From assembly GCF_900176395.1 (NCBI RefSeq), contig NZ_FWXL01000007.1, forward strand, positions 1 to 64,000: DNA of 64,000 nucleotides. Direction: 5' to 3'. Origin of the DNA: Novosphingobium sp. B1. Its GTDB lineage: Bacteria; Pseudomonadota; Alphaproteobacteria; Sphingomonadales; Sphingomonadaceae. Positions 63,916 through 64,000 of the stretch are shown piece by piece. Made by a program: the position numbers and the translations under genes. How positions within the stretch are numbered: position 1 is the first letter of the stretch; each line of letters opens with the position of its first letter. The notes under the pieces are model-generated. The model made no database searches, had not been told where the DNA came from, and saw only the letters and a program-made list of their open reading frames with translations.

Positions 63916-64000
63916 CCTCGCTCGATCTCCCGCTCCTTTCGGTCTCTCTTTGCGCCCTTGCCGCATTTGTGGCCGCCTTCGTGCGAGGGCTGGCAGGGTT
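63912..64000 (+). CDS. Start of a TSUP-family (TauE/SafE) permease, cut by the window end
   Basis: In one frame after thrS the sequence reads LPLLSVSLCALAAFVAAFVRGLAG, with the FVRGLAG motif typical of the first helix of TSUP sulfite/sulfoacetate exporters. The start codon is unclear; CTG 63912 or a site beyond is possible. Only about 29 codons are visible. Confidence 0.5.
   Translation, partial: MTSLDLPLLSVSLCALAAFVAAFVRGLAG

Noticed and set aside
62455..63966. 503-aa reverse frame opposite thrS
   Set aside because: Antisense to thrS with no recognisable domain.
1..64000. CRISPR array or phage module
   Set aside because: No regularly spaced repeats, no cas, integrase or phage structural genes were seen.

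Overview
The window looks like a chromosome segment of a GC-rich alphaproteobacterium of the Sphingomonadales, most likely Novosphingobium or a close relative. The reasons are inference from gene content: two TonB-dependent receptors beside catabolic genes, a fused ThiS-ThiG, a large (1565 aa) NAD-glutamate dehydrogenase, a CYP153-like P450, an N-terminally extended ribosomal protein S9, and the general codon use.

Region 1 (1-13.3 kb) is an accessory catabolic locus. A leftward run of seven genes starts with a TonB-dependent receptor (8008) and continues with an acyl-CoA synthetase, an SMP-30/lactonase-type protein, the large and small subunits of a cobalamin-dependent acyl-CoA mutase, an SCP2-like protein and an alpha/beta hydrolase. 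The last gene is cut at base 95 by the end of an IS21-like element that continues off the left edge. Next to this run lie a second TonB receptor, a TetR regulator and two short-chain dehydrogenases. A nearly identical 43-bp inverted-repeat element sits 54-55 bp upstream of both receptors, and a related palindrome lies upstream of the second dehydrogenase. The likely logic is uptake, alcohol/ketone oxidation, lactone opening, CoA activation and B12-dependent carbon-skeleton rearrangement, all under one TetR repressor. The mutase keeps the family scaffold but lacks the usual substrate-pocket and general-acid residues, so its substrate is probably new.

Region 2 (13.6-43 kb) is mostly core genome: tRNA-Gly, a thioredoxin-TPR protein, a LON-domain protein, marC-like, folD, argB, a queuosine-precursor transporter, a nucleoside transporter, an MTA/SAH nucleosidase, mutS, malic enzyme, thiSG, a MerC-like protein with a good Zur-box match, ctaA, cutA, rplM-rpsI, a ClC antiporter, an HPP protein, an M48 protease with TPR, a DsbA-like protein, a LytS/LytTR two-component pair, nadC, RNase T2, tadA and rpmB.

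Region 3 (43-64 kb) mixes core and accessory genes: a phytase-like esterase, an exported MsrB, a CYP153-like P450, a NatAB-like ABC exporter, queG, a ferredoxin reductase, modABC (ModC without its regulatory domain), NAD-glutamate dehydrogenase, a luciferase-like oxidoreductase, a TPR protein, a hydrolase, and a cassette of small membrane proteins with an XRE regulator. thrS follows, preceded by a 22-codon leader ORF in which seven of eight consecutive codons are threonine and by mutually exclusive stem-loops, which suggests leader-peptide attenuation. The window ends inside a probable TSUP-family permease gene.
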